Positions 55,344 through 64,000 of a DNA stretch of 64,000 nucleotides are shown one piece after another. Position 1 is the first letter of the stretch, and every line of letters begins with the position of its first letter. A program made the translations under genes and the position numbers. Source of the stretch: Saprospiraceae bacterium (GTDB lineage: Bacteria > Bacteroidota > Bacteroidia > Chitinophagales > Saprospiraceae); contig JADKBO010000013.1 of the NCBI GenBank assembly GCA_016715105.1, positions 62,001 through 126,000 on the forward strand, in the 5' to 3' direction. The notes below the pieces were generated by a model. It was not told the origin of the DNA. It saw only the letters and a list, made by a program, of their open reading frames with translations, and did no database searches.

Positions 55344-57158
55344 ATGAATGTTTTGTCAAAGTTATACCCTTATCTATACAAGTACAGGGTACAAGTACTT
55401 TTGGCAATTGTTTCCAATATCTTATTGTCGGTATTTACAGTGATAAGTATTCCGCTCATCATTCCTTTTTTCAAAATCTTATTTGAAGGTGGTGCAGCAG
55501 ACATTCCTGTTGTTGACCAAAAGGGTTTGAGTGATGCTCAGATTTACATTCAAAATAGCTTTACAACTTTGATCGAAACCCGGGGTAAAGAGGGTGCATT
55601 GATTTTGATTTGTCTGGTTTTGATAGGAGTCTTTTTTCTGCGAAATCTATTCCGTTATACTGCACTAGCCTTTATGACGCCCGTCAGAAATGGAGTAGTC
55701 AAGGATTTGAGGGCAAATTTTCACAGCAAATTATTGGATTTACCCATCTCCTTTTACAGTAAAAACCGCAAAGGTGACCTTATTTCCAGAGCTACAGCCG
55801 ATGTTGCTGAAGTCGAGACTTCTATCCTTACGGTGATCGAAGCGTTATTTAAAGCTCCCATCATCATGGTTGGCTGTTTGCTTTTCATGTTTTACATCAG
55901 TGTCAAATTGACTCTTTTTGTCTTCGTTCTGATCCTTTTCACGGCATTGGTTATGGGCAGTTTGAGCAAAAGTCTCAAAAAGCGAGGCGTTGACATTCAG
56001 TCTAGTTTGGGCGAACTCACTTCAACCATAGAAGAAAGTATAAACGGTGTACGAGTCATTAAGGCTTACCAAGCTGAGCCATTTCAAAAAGAAAAATTTG
56101 AAACCAGCAATTATAATTTTTACCAATTTCTCAATAAACTCATGTATCGGCGAGAGATGGCCATACCCATGTCTGAATTTCTGGGTGTCACCACGGTGAT
56201 CATTTTGATGTGGTATGGTGCAAGAATGGTCTTTGCTGGCGAACTCATGCCGGAGATATTCTTTGCTTTTGTTTTTGCCTTTTATCAAGTCATTGAGCCC
56301 AGTAAATTATTCGCCAATGCTTATTATACGCTCCAAAGAGGAGAAGCAGCACTGGACAGGGTTTTGGAAATTCTCAATGCGCCCATAGTCATCAATGAAG
56401 TGGCCGATTCTGTAGAAAAAACAGATTTCAATAGTGAAATTTCAATCCAAAATCTGTCTTATAGTTATGAAGGTGCACTTGATCCAGCGTTAGATCAAAT
56501 CAATCTCACCATTAAAAAAGGTGAAATCATCGCTTTGGTTGGCCCATCTGGTGGAGGTAAATCTACCTTTGCAGATCTACTTTTAAGGATGTATGATCCT
56601 AGCGGTGGAAACATTGAGATTGATGGCGTTGATATCAAAAAACTGTCGCTCCGAAGTTTGAGAGCGCTTTTTGGTTACGTATCTCAAGAAGCCATTTTAT
56701 TTAATGACACAATAGAAAAAAATATCACCCTTGGTGCGGAGAGTAGTCCAGCTGATTTAAAATCTGCGGCAACCATTGCCAATGCTGATAGCTTTATTGC
56801 TGACCAAACTCATCAATTTGAGACCGTGATAGGTGATAAAGGCATGAAGCTCAGCGGAGGTCAAAGGCAAAGGTTGACCATTGCAAGAGCAGTTCTGAGA
56901 AATCCCCCCATTCTGTTATTGGATGAGGCAACCAGTGCTTTGGATTCAGAATCTGAAAGAGTAGTTCAGGAATCCATCGAGAATGCGTTACAAAACCGTA
57001 CGGCTATCATCATCGCTCACCGACTTTCTACCATTCAAAAGGCTAATAAAATTATTGTTCTTGATAAGGGTAAGATCGTACAGACTGGTAGTCACAGTGA
57101 GTTGATTCTGGAAGAAGGTATTTATAAAAATCTCATAAAAATGCAATCTTTTGATTGA
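55344..57158 (+). CDS. ABC transporter, fused permease/ATPase (MsbA-like exporter)
   Basis: A 604-residue half-transporter: six-helix membrane domain to about residue 335, then an ATPase domain. Walker A is GPSGGGKST at residues 400-408, followed by the Q-loop GYVSQEA, the signature LSGGQRQR, Walker B ILLLDEATSALD and the H-loop IIIAHRLST. It resembles MsbA and other lipid or drug exporters and would work as a homodimer. In Bacteroidota such a gene often carries lipid A or related lipids outward; substrate here is inference. Confidence 0.93.
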   Translation: MNVLSKLYPYLYKYRVQVLLAIVSNILLSVFTVISIPLIIPFFKILFEGGAADIPVVDQKGLSDAQIYIQNSFTTLIETRGKEGALILICLVLIGVFFLRNLFRYTALAFMTPVRNGVVKDLRANFHSKLLDLPISFYSKNRKGDLISRATADVAEVETSILTVIEALFKAPIIMVGCLLFMFYISVKLTLFVFVLILFTALVMGSLSKSLKKRGVDIQSSLGELTSTIEESINGVRVIKAYQAEPFQKEKFETSNYNFYQFLNKLMYRREMAIPMSEFLGVTTVIILMWYGARMVFAGELMPEIFFAFVFAFYQVIEPSKLFANAYYTLQRGEAALDRVLEILNAPIVINEVADSVEKTDFNSEISIQNLSYSYEGALDPALDQINLTIKKGEIIALVGPSGGGKSTFADLLLRMYDPSGGNIEIDGVDIKKLSLRSLRALFGYVSQEAILFNDTIEKNITLGAESSPADLKSAATIANADSFIADQTHQFETVIGDKGMKLSGGQRQRLTIARAVLRNPPILLLDEATSALDSESERVVQESIENALQNRTAIIIAHRLSTIQKANKIIVLDKGKIVQTGSHSELILEEGIYKNLIKMQSFD

Positions 57159-57258
57159 TGCCAACGCTATTCAATTTAATATAATATTAAAAAGTCCGTT
57201 TAATAACGGGCTGGAATTATCTTTACGACCAATTGAGAAGAACCTTACAAAATTCTAT

Positions 57259-58371
57259 TTGTATTTTAAAATAACCATATCAAAATTACTTCCTCTGCTG
57301 TTCTGTTTGACCAGCATGTTGGTGTATGGGCAAAGTCCAGTGACTCCGGCTATTGGCAACAAAGTGTTTTCAGGCAATGACAACCGCAATTTATACTTGT
57401 CATATTTTGAAAAAGACAATTTTGGCACTTGGGATTTTTCATTTTTGAAAGCGCCTTACAGTTCGGAATTGACATTCGATGTTTGTAATGGGGATGCATA
57501 CAAAGGCCAGCGGATCTATTGTGATTTAAAGCTGGAAACATCTGATGGTCAAAAGTTTTATTACAAAAGAAAGGGTGGAAATTTGGGATTGAGTCAAGCG
57601 CTTTTACAGTCAGAAATGACCAAAAGTGGATTTATGTGGGCCGAATTTGAAAGTACCTTGCCCATTGTGTACAAAGAAGGCATGGGTAATTTTACTTCCA
57701 AAGCCAATATATCCATTACAAGGGCTGAGTTATCTCCAAAATATGCCTGGTTATCTGCAAGAGGAGATACTTATCTATTAGAATACTCTGCAAATTATAC
57801 ATCACCTTCTATAGAAAAAGGCAATATTCAGATCAATAATACGAGAGATAAGGCCATCCAGTTTACTTATAATGTGCAGGCGAGTGGTAAATTTTATATA
57901 CTTAATAAGAGCAAAAAAGAAGAATATCCACTCAATCCATTTCTCTGGCCGACGCCATTTAGGCAAGACATCGCTTGGGGCAATTTCAAAGAGGTGAGAT
58001 TATACACAGATTCCTACGTGGATGCTTTGGCTTCATACAAAACGAATGGCAGAGACGTTGCTGAAATAAAATTTCAACCCAAAAAGGATACCAAAATGAT
58101 TGCTCCCGGGGAAAAAAGTGTGGTTGCCTACCCCAACCCAACTTTTGGTGAAATTTACTTTGACCTCATCAACTACCCCAAATCAAAGTACAATTTGGAA
58201 GTTTTTAATGTGGTTGGTGGAAAAATTTTCAGCTATACCTTCCCAGATATCGGTAATACCCAATTGAAAGCGGACTTGTCTCACCTCAATCGAGGTATTT
58301 ACCAATTTGTGATCACTGATAGTAATGGTAGAAGATTGGCTACTCAACGCATCAATATCGTTTCTCCGTAG
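57259..58371 (+). CDS. Secreted protein with type IX (Por) C-terminal sorting domain
   Basis: About 370 residues. A signal peptide SKLLPLLFCLTSMLVYGQ is followed by a region of unknown fold (about 280 residues, many beta strands). The final 75 residues form a Por-type sorting domain: VAYPNPTFGEIYFDL, YNLEVFNVVGGKIF, then LSHLNRGIYQFVITDSNGRR. Type IX export removes this tail and attaches or frees the protein at the cell surface. No ATG suits the signal, so TTG 57259 is proposed, 35 bases after a TATCTTTA box; the frame extends to 57151 overlapping the exporter gene. Confidence 0.8.
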   Translation: MYFKITISKLLPLLFCLTSMLVYGQSPVTPAIGNKVFSGNDNRNLYLSYFEKDNFGTWDFSFLKAPYSSELTFDVCNGDAYKGQRIYCDLKLETSDGQKFYYKRKGGNLGLSQALLQSEMTKSGFMWAEFESTLPIVYKEGMGNFTSKANISITRAELSPKYAWLSARGDTYLLEYSANYTSPSIEKGNIQINNTRDKAIQFTYNVQASGKFYILNKSKKEEYPLNPFLWPTPFRQDIAWGNFKEVRLYTDSYVDALASYKTNGRDVAEIKFQPKKDTKMIAPGEKSVVAYPNPTFGEIYFDLINYPKSKYNLEVFNVVGGKIFSYTFPDIGNTQLKADLSHLNRGIYQFVITDSNGRRLATQRINIVSP

Positions 58372-58392
58372 TTTTTAGAAAAAATTTGAATC

Positions 58393-58700
58393 TCATTTTT
58401 TGTTCCTTGAAATACGAAAATGAAGCATTCCATTTTCAAAGTATCTTCCTCTAGGGTCTGCAGATTTTATTTCAAAATAAATAATTGCTGCTGGTTTTAC
58501 GATGTTAAAATATACATCAGGAAAAATGGAAACTTGGGTGTAGGACAAGACACTTTTATCCTTATAAAAATTAAATATGCCAAATAATTTCTTGTTTACC
58601 CCACCAAGTAATCATTTATATTTTCTACCTTATATCTTTTGGTTTTAAAAGCTGCTTAAAATAGTCCGTCCAAAAGTTCAATTAAACCAAAATCAGGGTC
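58393..58700 (-). pseudogene. Possible damaged gene, unrecognised
   Basis: On the minus strand an open frame of 72 codons ends at 58393 with VSIFPDVYFNIVKPAA, EIKSADPRGRYFENG and RISRNKK, strongly protein-like, but it lacks a start. Upstream, neighbouring frames continue with FLDPDFGLIELLDGLF and KTKRYKVENINDYLVG, which join to it if single bases are changed in G and T runs near 58605 and 58650. It may be a real gene of about 100 residues with two indels, or a decayed one. Not recognised. Confidence 0.35.
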
Positions 58701-58861
58701 CAAAAATTTATTTAATTTTCAAAAATTATTAAAATGATTAAAAGCGATTCAATAAAAAAAATAAAAACAGTATTTTGGAATCTCTTGCCTTCAAAACAGC
58801 GCTTTCAGTCCAAAATTCAACTATATAAAACAAGTTAATTTAAAACTAAAATAAGTCCAAA

Positions 58862-59791
58862 ATGCCAAACTCAAAATTACTTATATGTTTCGTTGTATTT
58901 ACCATTTTTCTAACTGCCTGTGGAAAAGAGGAGAAAATTGATAACCCAATTCCTGGTTCTGTGATTAGTTTAGAGGGTAAGGTTACGGATGTAAAAAACA
59001 CCAATCCTATTCAAGGTGCACAATTAATTTTAACTGCGTCTAGTGGAAGCATCAAGAGAGCCAATTCCAGTGATGAAGGGAAATATACCTTTCAAGATCT
59101 TCCAAACGGAACTTACACCTTGGAGATGGTAGAGCCCTGGGGTGGCACGGTAAGTAGTAAGACGAGAAATCTAAATTTTACAGGGACCAAACTCACGGAA
59201 AACTTTTCTTTACAAATGAAAAACCAAACAGGATTTGCCGCCTTCCAAAACGGAGACAAATTTGCTGAAATTAAAACAATAACTGGCTCAGATGCCGTTT
59301 CAGCTGGCTCAGATATTGGGGCAATAACCGTTTGGAGTATTCCAAAAGTGACAACACCTATTAAAGATGTGTTAGGAAAACAATTAAAAGGCTCAGATTG
59401 GTTAAAAGCAAGCGCTACTTGTGAAGCTACTTGCAATGGGTCAAAGGCAATATTTAATATTGCTTTACAAGGCCTTATTCCAAATGGCGTTTATACCATG
59501 TGGTTGACCGAGCTTACTGAACATCACGATATTAATTTTGGTTTCCCTCGCAGTACAATCAAGGACATGATTCCTTTAAAATCAGGAAGTACTCATTTGT
59601 TTAAAGCTGCGGCTAATGGTTCTTACAATTTCGTAGGAGAAACCAATAATTGTGTGTTAACCAATTTCACCAATGGTTTTGCCATTTATGCTAGTTATGA
59701 AATGGATGGTAAAGCTGAGGAGTCAAGATCAGAAAAACAAGCCAATGCTAATGAGCAGCAAGACGCCACTCATTTATTTATCTTTTATTAA
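58862..59791 (+). CDS. Lipoprotein with carboxypeptidase-regulatory-like domain
   Basis: A 309-residue protein with a lipobox, FLTACG, at the end of its signal. Residues 38-120 form a CarboxypepD-reg-like beta-sandwich: SLEGKVTDVKNTNPIQGAQLIL and SDEGKYTFQDLPNGTYTLEM. The remainder (residues 125-309) is unknown, with ATCEATCNGSKAIFNIALQGLIPNG-type segments and a hydrophilic Glu/Gln-rich tail before HLFIFY. Probably exposed at the outer membrane. Function unknown. A hairpin terminator follows. Confidence 0.8.
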   Translation: MPNSKLLICFVVFTIFLTACGKEEKIDNPIPGSVISLEGKVTDVKNTNPIQGAQLILTASSGSIKRANSSDEGKYTFQDLPNGTYTLEMVEPWGGTVSSKTRNLNFTGTKLTENFSLQMKNQTGFAAFQNGDKFAEIKTITGSDAVSAGSDIGAITVWSIPKVTTPIKDVLGKQLKGSDWLKASATCEATCNGSKAIFNIALQGLIPNGVYTMWLTELTEHHDINFGFPRSTIKDMIPLKSGSTHLFKAAANGSYNFVGETNNCVLTNFTNGFAIYASYEMDGKAEESRSEKQANANEQQDATHLFIFY

Positions 59792-59943
59792 ACCTATTTC
59801 AGTACCAAGCTTATTAAGTATTGATAGACCTACAAACTCGAGGTTTTCAACAGAAATTCAACAAAACTTTTATTGACTTCATCATTAGAATCAAGAAAAC
59901 AAATTGGTTCAGCTACACTTTTTTAGCAAATTTCAATATTTAA

Positions 59944-59973
59944 TTTGTCGCCACTTCATGTGACAAAATTTTT
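59944..59973 (+). terminator. Intrinsic terminator after the lipoprotein gene
   Basis: TTTGTC (59944-59949) pairs with GACAAA (59962-59967), extended by CAC/GTG past a two-base bulge, then five T. It lies about 150 bases beyond the stop, with nothing else seen between. Confidence 0.55.
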
Positions 59974-60049
59974 GATAATCAAGAACTTTAGACCATTTTT
60001 TGAATGAATTATTTCGAAAATTAATATCACAACATTTGATCGGATGAGG

Positions 60050-60057
60050 TATATTTG
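60050..60057 (+). promoter_or_regulatory. Promoter -7 box for the amidohydrolase
   Basis: Perfect TATATTTG, 53 bases before the ATG at 60111. Confidence 0.5.
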
Positions 60058-60110
60058 AAAATCAACCTTTGTTGTCGACTCACTTTTTTTTCTAATAAAA
60101 ATACCACAAC

Positions 60111-61562
60111 ATGAAATCAATTGTCTCCATTCTATTATTGATCGTAGTTTTAATTACACCCATCAGCTCACAAAGTACAGCCAAAAGCAAAGCCTTGGAT
60201 TTACTCAAAGAAGAAACCGCTAATGGCATACAAGCAGGCTATGATTCATACAAAAATATAGCGCTCGCAATTTGGGACTATGCTGAAATTGGCTACAAAG
60301 AATATAAAAGCAGTGAACTACTTCAAAAGACATTAAATTTCAGTGGTTTCAAGGTCGAAGCAGGTGTTGCTGGAATCCCTACGGCTTTTGTTGCAACTTA
60401 TGGCAGCGGTTCTCCAGTCATCGGCATTCTTGCAGAATTTGATGCTTTACCAGGTTTATCTCAAGACAAAGGTCCAACCAAAAAACTTCTGGAGGGCAAA
60501 ACAAGCGGACATGCATGTGGTCATCACCTTTTTGGCACTGGATCGGTGGCCGCTGGAATTGCCATCAAAAAGTTGATAGCAGAAGGCAAATTGAAAGGCA
60601 CTATTAAAGTTTTCGGTTGCCCGGCTGAAGAGGGAGGCAGCGGTAAAGTGTATATGGTCAGAGAAGGTCTATTTAAGGACGTGGATGTCGCCATACATTG
60701 GCACCCAAGCAGTAGTAATTCGGTGAGTTATACCAGTTCGCTGGCCAATAAATCGGCAAAATTTAGATTCCATGGTATTTCGGCGCACGCTGCAGCAGCT
60801 CCTCAAAACGGCCGATCTGCCCTCGATGCAGTTGAAGCAATGAATTATATGGTTAATATGATGCGTGAACACGTACCACAAGAAACACGCATCCACTACG
60901 TCATCACCAGTGGTGGTGAAGCACCCAATGTTATCCCAGAATTTGCCGAAGTATATTATTATGTTCGCCACCCAGATCGTGCCTGGGTTGAGAAAATCTT
61001 TGACCGTGTCGCACTCGCAGCCAATGGAGCAGCGATGGGCACAGGCACTACAACAGATTATGAAATCATTGGCGGCACTCATGATTTACTCATCAATGAA
61101 ACTCTTGCACTCGTCATGCAAGAAAACTTAGAAAAAATTGGAGGTTTTACCTACACCCCAGAAGAAATGGCTTTTGGCAAAGAAATACAAGCTACTTTCT
61201 TGAGCGGTGCCATGCCTTTGGAATCCGCTGCCACAGTGGGAAAATTGAAGCCAGAAACAAATCGTGGATCCACTGATGTCGGAGATGTGAGTTATGTGGT
61301 GCCTACAGTTGGTTTGCGAACTGCTACGTGGGTGCCTGGTACACCAGCTCATAGTTGGCAAGCAGTAAGTTGTGGCGCTACTGACATTGGTGTCAAAGGA
61401 ATGATGGTCGCGGCCAAATCCATGGCTGCAACTGCCATTGATTTATTCACCAATCCTGAACTGATCAAAAATGCCAAGACAGAGTTTGTCAAATCAATCG
61501 GCGATTATCAATATCAAGCTTTATTGGGGGATCGCAAACCGGCATTGGATTATCGGGATTGA
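60111..61562 (+). CDS. M20 family amidohydrolase (AbgB-like), secreted
   Basis: A 483-residue metal-dependent amidohydrolase with a signal peptide (SIVSILLLIVVLITPISSQ). Metal-binding segments are GHACGHHLFGTG, PAEEGGSGK and AIHWHPSSSNS, and the lid domain includes FRFHGISAHAAAAPQNGRSALDAVE. The closest described relative is p-aminobenzoyl-glutamate hydrolase subunit B (AbgB); indole-acetyl amino acid hydrolases share the fold. Export is unusual for AbgB, so here it may cut acyl-amino acid or peptide amides in the periplasm. Confidence 0.9.
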   Translation: MKSIVSILLLIVVLITPISSQSTAKSKALDLLKEETANGIQAGYDSYKNIALAIWDYAEIGYKEYKSSELLQKTLNFSGFKVEAGVAGIPTAFVATYGSGSPVIGILAEFDALPGLSQDKGPTKKLLEGKTSGHACGHHLFGTGSVAAGIAIKKLIAEGKLKGTIKVFGCPAEEGGSGKVYMVREGLFKDVDVAIHWHPSSSNSVSYTSSLANKSAKFRFHGISAHAAAAPQNGRSALDAVEAMNYMVNMMREHVPQETRIHYVITSGGEAPNVIPEFAEVYYYVRHPDRAWVEKIFDRVALAANGAAMGTGTTTDYEIIGGTHDLLINETLALVMQENLEKIGGFTYTPEEMAFGKEIQATFLSGAMPLESAATVGKLKPETNRGSTDVGDVSYVVPTVGLRTATWVPGTPAHSWQAVSCGATDIGVKGMMVAAKSMAATAIDLFTNPELIKNAKTEFVKSIGDYQYQALLGDRKPALDYRD

Positions 61563-61566
61563 GATA

Positions 61567-61618
61567 TCTGCGAAACTGCTGAATTGCGAAACTGCTGAAT
61601 TGCTGAACTGCTGAACTA
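61567..61618. repeat. Short dispersed repeat of CTGAAYTG units
   Basis: A run of units such as AACTGCTGAATTGC directly after the amidohydrolase stop, closely similar to 38206-38271. After it comes an imperfect TTTGTTTA/TAAACAAA inverted run (about 61660-61715) and nothing else recognised before the PepSY gene end. Confidence 0.75.
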
Positions 61619-61860
61619 CTCCGAAAAATTTGAATGTTCCCAATATGGTTTAACTGTTTATTTGTTTAATCGTTTATGAGTCATAAACAAATAAACGTAT
61701 AAACAAATAAACATCTCCAAATCGATTGATTTGCCTCTTGTTAAATTGACAATCAATTTTCTCGCTTATCGTTGATCTTTTTCTTTCTGCGTGCATTTGC
61801 GAAATCTGCGGGATGCAATTGCTTGCTTGTCTTCGCTGATATTTCTTTCAACATTTCTCC

Positions 61861-61945
61861 TTCCAATTTCCGATAGCTATCGGAACCGAACTGCGATTTC
61901 CGTTTTTTCCAATTTCCGGTTTCCGGTTTCCTGTTTCCGGTTTCC
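61861..61945. repeat. TTTCCGG minisatellite with CCGATAGCTATCGG palindrome
   Basis: Four or more copies of a TTTCCGG-type unit at 61913-61945, next to a perfect 14-base palindrome at 61870-61883. It overlaps the 3' end of the PepSY gene and supplies its last codons and stop. Confidence 0.75.
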
Positions 61946-63037
61946 CTCACGCCTGCCATACCAAAATAAAAAACCAGTGATTGGCAAACTAGCAATCAAC
62001 AAACTAACCAAAAACATAAAAATCTTTCCAGCAAGACCAAAAACAGCACCTGTATGGATATCATAATTCATACGCATCAATTTATCGGCAAAGGTGGACT
62101 GATCAAATCGGTTGTAAATGTGCCCAACCTCCAATTCTTGCAATGAATATTGATCAAAATAACGGTAATCAATTTTCCAATAGGTCCCAGCATCGACATT
62201 GGTATTGACAGCGATGGGAGAAGTTTCTGTTTCTGGGGGATGCACTTCAATATCTTCCAAATTTGGAGTTTCTGCCATCAATTTGGCGTATAAAATATCT
62301 AACCCATTACCATTTACGGGTGTTGTTTTTTGTGATAATGGCTCCTCATAAACCAGAGATTTTTCTCCGCCCATACTTTTATAAAAGCCAAAAGCAAACC
62401 ATTGAAATCCCCAAACTAAGCCAGTAACAGCAAATATGATAGCCACGAAAAAGCTATAAAACCCCAAAATGGCGTGGATATCAAAATTTTTGCGTTTCCA
62501 TTTGGTAGTTGATTTCCATCGAAACCAAGTTCTGGATTTTGCGGTTTTTTGACTCTTGGGCCACCATAAAAATAGACCACTTATGATCATCACCAAAAAT
62601 ATCAAAGTGGAAATAGCCACAATGGGTTGACCTATTTCAGGAGGAAACCACAAGTAAAAATGCCCTTTCAAAATGAATGGAAAAAAGCCCTCCTCCATGT
62701 TTTGTGTGTGCAGTACTTCCCCACTATAAGGATTGATATACATGATGTAATAGTACGTCGGCTCATAATGATAAAAAATGGCCTCAGCAGCTTGGCCATT
62801 TTTATTGTATTTGACAGAATGTAAATGTTTGTCTGGCAACTGTTTTGTTGCTATGTCAGACAAAACGCTCGGTAAAAGAAATTCCCTACTTTCCTTTTCT
62901 ACAAACCTGTGAGGTTGTGTCCAATTTTGAATTTCTTCCTGAAATGCATATAAACATCCCGTCACAGCAATGATAAAAACCAATAGCCCGGAAGTCAATC
63001 CGAGCCATTGGTGTATTTTTCTGATGTAATATTTCAC
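61877..63037 (-). CDS. PepSY-associated membrane protein (iron-uptake-linked)
   Basis: A 386-residue inner-membrane protein. IRKIHQWLGLTSGLLVFIIAVTGCLYAFQEEI is the first PepSY-TM helix (given here only by its ends: IRKIHQWLG and GCLYAFQEEI), with further helices at about residues 135-155, 190-215 and 335-355. Two large periplasmic loops hold PepSY-like segments. The family is usually beside siderophore receptors and may reduce ferric complexes or transmit the signal; the TonB receptor gene upstream fits. The last about 25 residues (NRKQETGNRKLEK) come from a minisatellite, so the native C-terminus may have been replaced. Confidence 0.88.
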   Translation of the reverse strand: MKYYIRKIHQWLGLTSGLLVFIIAVTGCLYAFQEEIQNWTQPHRFVEKESREFLLPSVLSDIATKQLPDKHLHSVKYNKNGQAAEAIFYHYEPTYYYIMYINPYSGEVLHTQNMEEGFFPFILKGHFYLWFPPEIGQPIVAISTLIFLVMIISGLFLWWPKSQKTAKSRTWFRWKSTTKWKRKNFDIHAILGFYSFFVAIIFAVTGLVWGFQWFAFGFYKSMGGEKSLVYEEPLSQKTTPVNGNGLDILYAKLMAETPNLEDIEVHPPETETSPIAVNTNVDAGTYWKIDYRYFDQYSLQELEVGHIYNRFDQSTFADKLMRMNYDIHTGAVFGLAGKIFMFLVSLLIASLPITGFLFWYGRREGNRKQETGNRKLEKTEIAVRFR

Positions 63038-63051
63038 AATTAATATCGGTC

Positions 63052-64000
63052 TTAGAATTTATAATTGATACTCAATCGCGCATTACGCAAAGCCTCCACT
63101 TGAGAATAATAATAGCTACTCCATGGATAAAAAGCACCACCAGTGATTAGATAAGCATTAAACAAATTGTTGACGTTGAGAGCTATGCTGAATTTTTCCA
63201 TTTGATAAGAAATCGCTCCATCAAAACGAGTATAATTGGGCATCGTAGGATCAACTTCCTTGTTGTAAACACCATACCAATTGGTGCGACCAGAACTGTT
63301 CTGAACGCCGAATGAGAAACCTAGTCCTGCCGCTTTTCCTGATTGAATGCGGTAATTGAGCCAAGTATTGAAAATGTGTTTGTCTGTTCCTGGCACCTGT
63401 CTTTCTACCTGCGAACCATCCGTGTCTTTGGTAACCTTAGCGTCGGTTAAGGCATAATTCATAGTCACATTCAAGCCAGAAAATAATTGGCCACGCACGT
63501 CAAATTCCAATCCTTGTGTTTGGGTTTGCCCAAGCTGAATGGAGAAAAATTGATTATTTGGATCAGCAGTCAACACATTGTTTTTGGTGATCCGATAGGC
63601 AGTTACAGAAGCATTCCAACGACCATCCATCCAATCCCTTTTGATTCCAATTTCTTTGTTGTCGCCGATGATTGGGTCAAACTTTTTGCCCTCAAAAGTA
63701 CCTCCAGCTTGAGGGATAAAGGCCTCATCATAGACAGCATAAACGGAAGTATTTTTATCGATAGAATAACTCAAACCAACTCTTGGAGTAAATTTACTCG
63801 CATCAACGGTTCCTGAATATGGGTCAATGTCATTGGTGGTTGTGTATCTACCTGCAAGTGTAAGACGCAATTTATCAGACAACAATCTGATTTCATCCTG
63901 CGCATAAAAAGCAGAGTATATGTTATTGTAATGCACTCCCCTTTCTCTGATGTCCAAACTACGATCAAATACAGGATAACTTGCTGCTGGAGTTTGACCA
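63052..64000 (-). CDS. TonB-dependent siderophore receptor (C-terminal part)
   Basis: The frame is open to the window edge (it reads GQTPAASYPVFDRSLDIRERG at the edge), so the gene is 5'-truncated by the window. The about 315 visible residues are barrel strands: YAQDEIRLLSDKLRLTLAGRY, FTPRVGLSYSIDKNTSVYAVYDEAF, LNVTMNYALTDAKVTKD and VNNLFNAYLI, and it ends LSINYKF with the terminal Phe. VYAVYDEAFIPQAGG and QTQGLEFDVRGQL are typical of ferrichrome/ferric-hydroxamate-type receptors. It imports iron chelates using TonB energy. The PepSY gene follows 14 bases later. Confidence 0.92.
   Translation of the reverse strand, partial: GQTPAASYPVFDRSLDIRERGVHYNNIYSAFYAQDEIRLLSDKLRLTLAGRYTTTNDIDPYSGTVDASKFTPRVGLSYSIDKNTSVYAVYDEAFIPQAGGTFEGKKFDPIIGDNKEIGIKRDWMDGRWNASVTAYRITKNNVLTADPNNQFFSIQLGQTQTQGLEFDVRGQLFSGLNVTMNYALTDAKVTKDTDGSQVERQVPGTDKHIFNTWLNYRIQSGKAAGLGFSFGVQNSSGRTNWYGVYNKEVDPTMPNYTRFDGAISYQMEKFSIALNVNNLFNAYLITGGAFYPWSSYYYSQVEALRNARLSINYKF

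Overview
The window comes from the chromosome of a Bacteroidota bacterium, probably near the Saprospiria/Chitinophagia (an inference from gene content, not a placement). The DNA is AT-rich. Many genes are preceded by the Bacteroidota sigma box TAnnTTTG. Two secreted proteins carry type IX secretion tails: one gliding-motility-type C-terminal domain with SprB-like repeats, and one Por-type sorting domain. Other typical Bacteroidota families include DUF2490, DUF3347, ferritin-VIT, a TonB receptor next to a PepSY membrane protein, and the fabH-efp-accB-accC cluster.

Layout. 0-8 kb: split transketolase, HU, a di-haem peroxidase lipoprotein, two tandem outer-membrane-type paralogues, a ThuA-like protein, an unusual SDR, DUF2306 and a mercaptopyruvate sulfurtransferase, with a candidate structured RNA upstream of the last. 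8.2-12.8 kb: peroxiredoxin, clpS, aat, an M16 peptidase and an ArnT-like glycosyltransferase; clpS and aat pair the tagging enzyme and the adaptor of the N-degron pathway. 13-28.6 kb: crtZ, murB, an OmpA operon with a duplicated DFPWW membrane anchor, panC, ferritin-VIT, galM, TauE and two rRNA methyltransferases. 28.6-36.1 kb: a gene-poor block built almost entirely of repeats. It holds a compact hairpin array, a long tandem array of about 183-bp units with two alternating variants, two decayed insertion sequences in opposite orientation inside the array, and REP-like doublets. 36.4-46 kb: tRNA-Ser, ppx, hemE, accD, a TRAP permease pair, truC, a sirohaem gene and stress proteins. 46-64 kb: a giant adhesin-like gene, thioredoxin-SPOR, the fatty-acid/EF-P cluster, an MsbA-like exporter, two secreted proteins, an M20 amidohydrolase, and a PepSY/TonB-receptor pair running off the end.

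A theme across the window is broken reading frames in genes that should be intact. accD, rsmB, ferritin-VIT, the HhH protein, an outer-membrane-type gene and the giant adhesin all read through if one or a few bases are changed, often in short homopolymers. Because accD and rsmB are housekeeping genes, uncorrected indels in the assembly are the simplest explanation. Two further open frames without a normal start (21.8-22.0 kb and 58.4-58.7 kb) may be real genes hidden by the same problem.

The most unusual observations are the higher-order tandem array and its insertion sequences, the candidate RNA at 7.8-7.9 kb, the three-unit hairpin array at 28.65 kb whose stems appear to be kept by paired changes, and the 48-residue membrane microprotein that copies the N-terminus of its neighbour.
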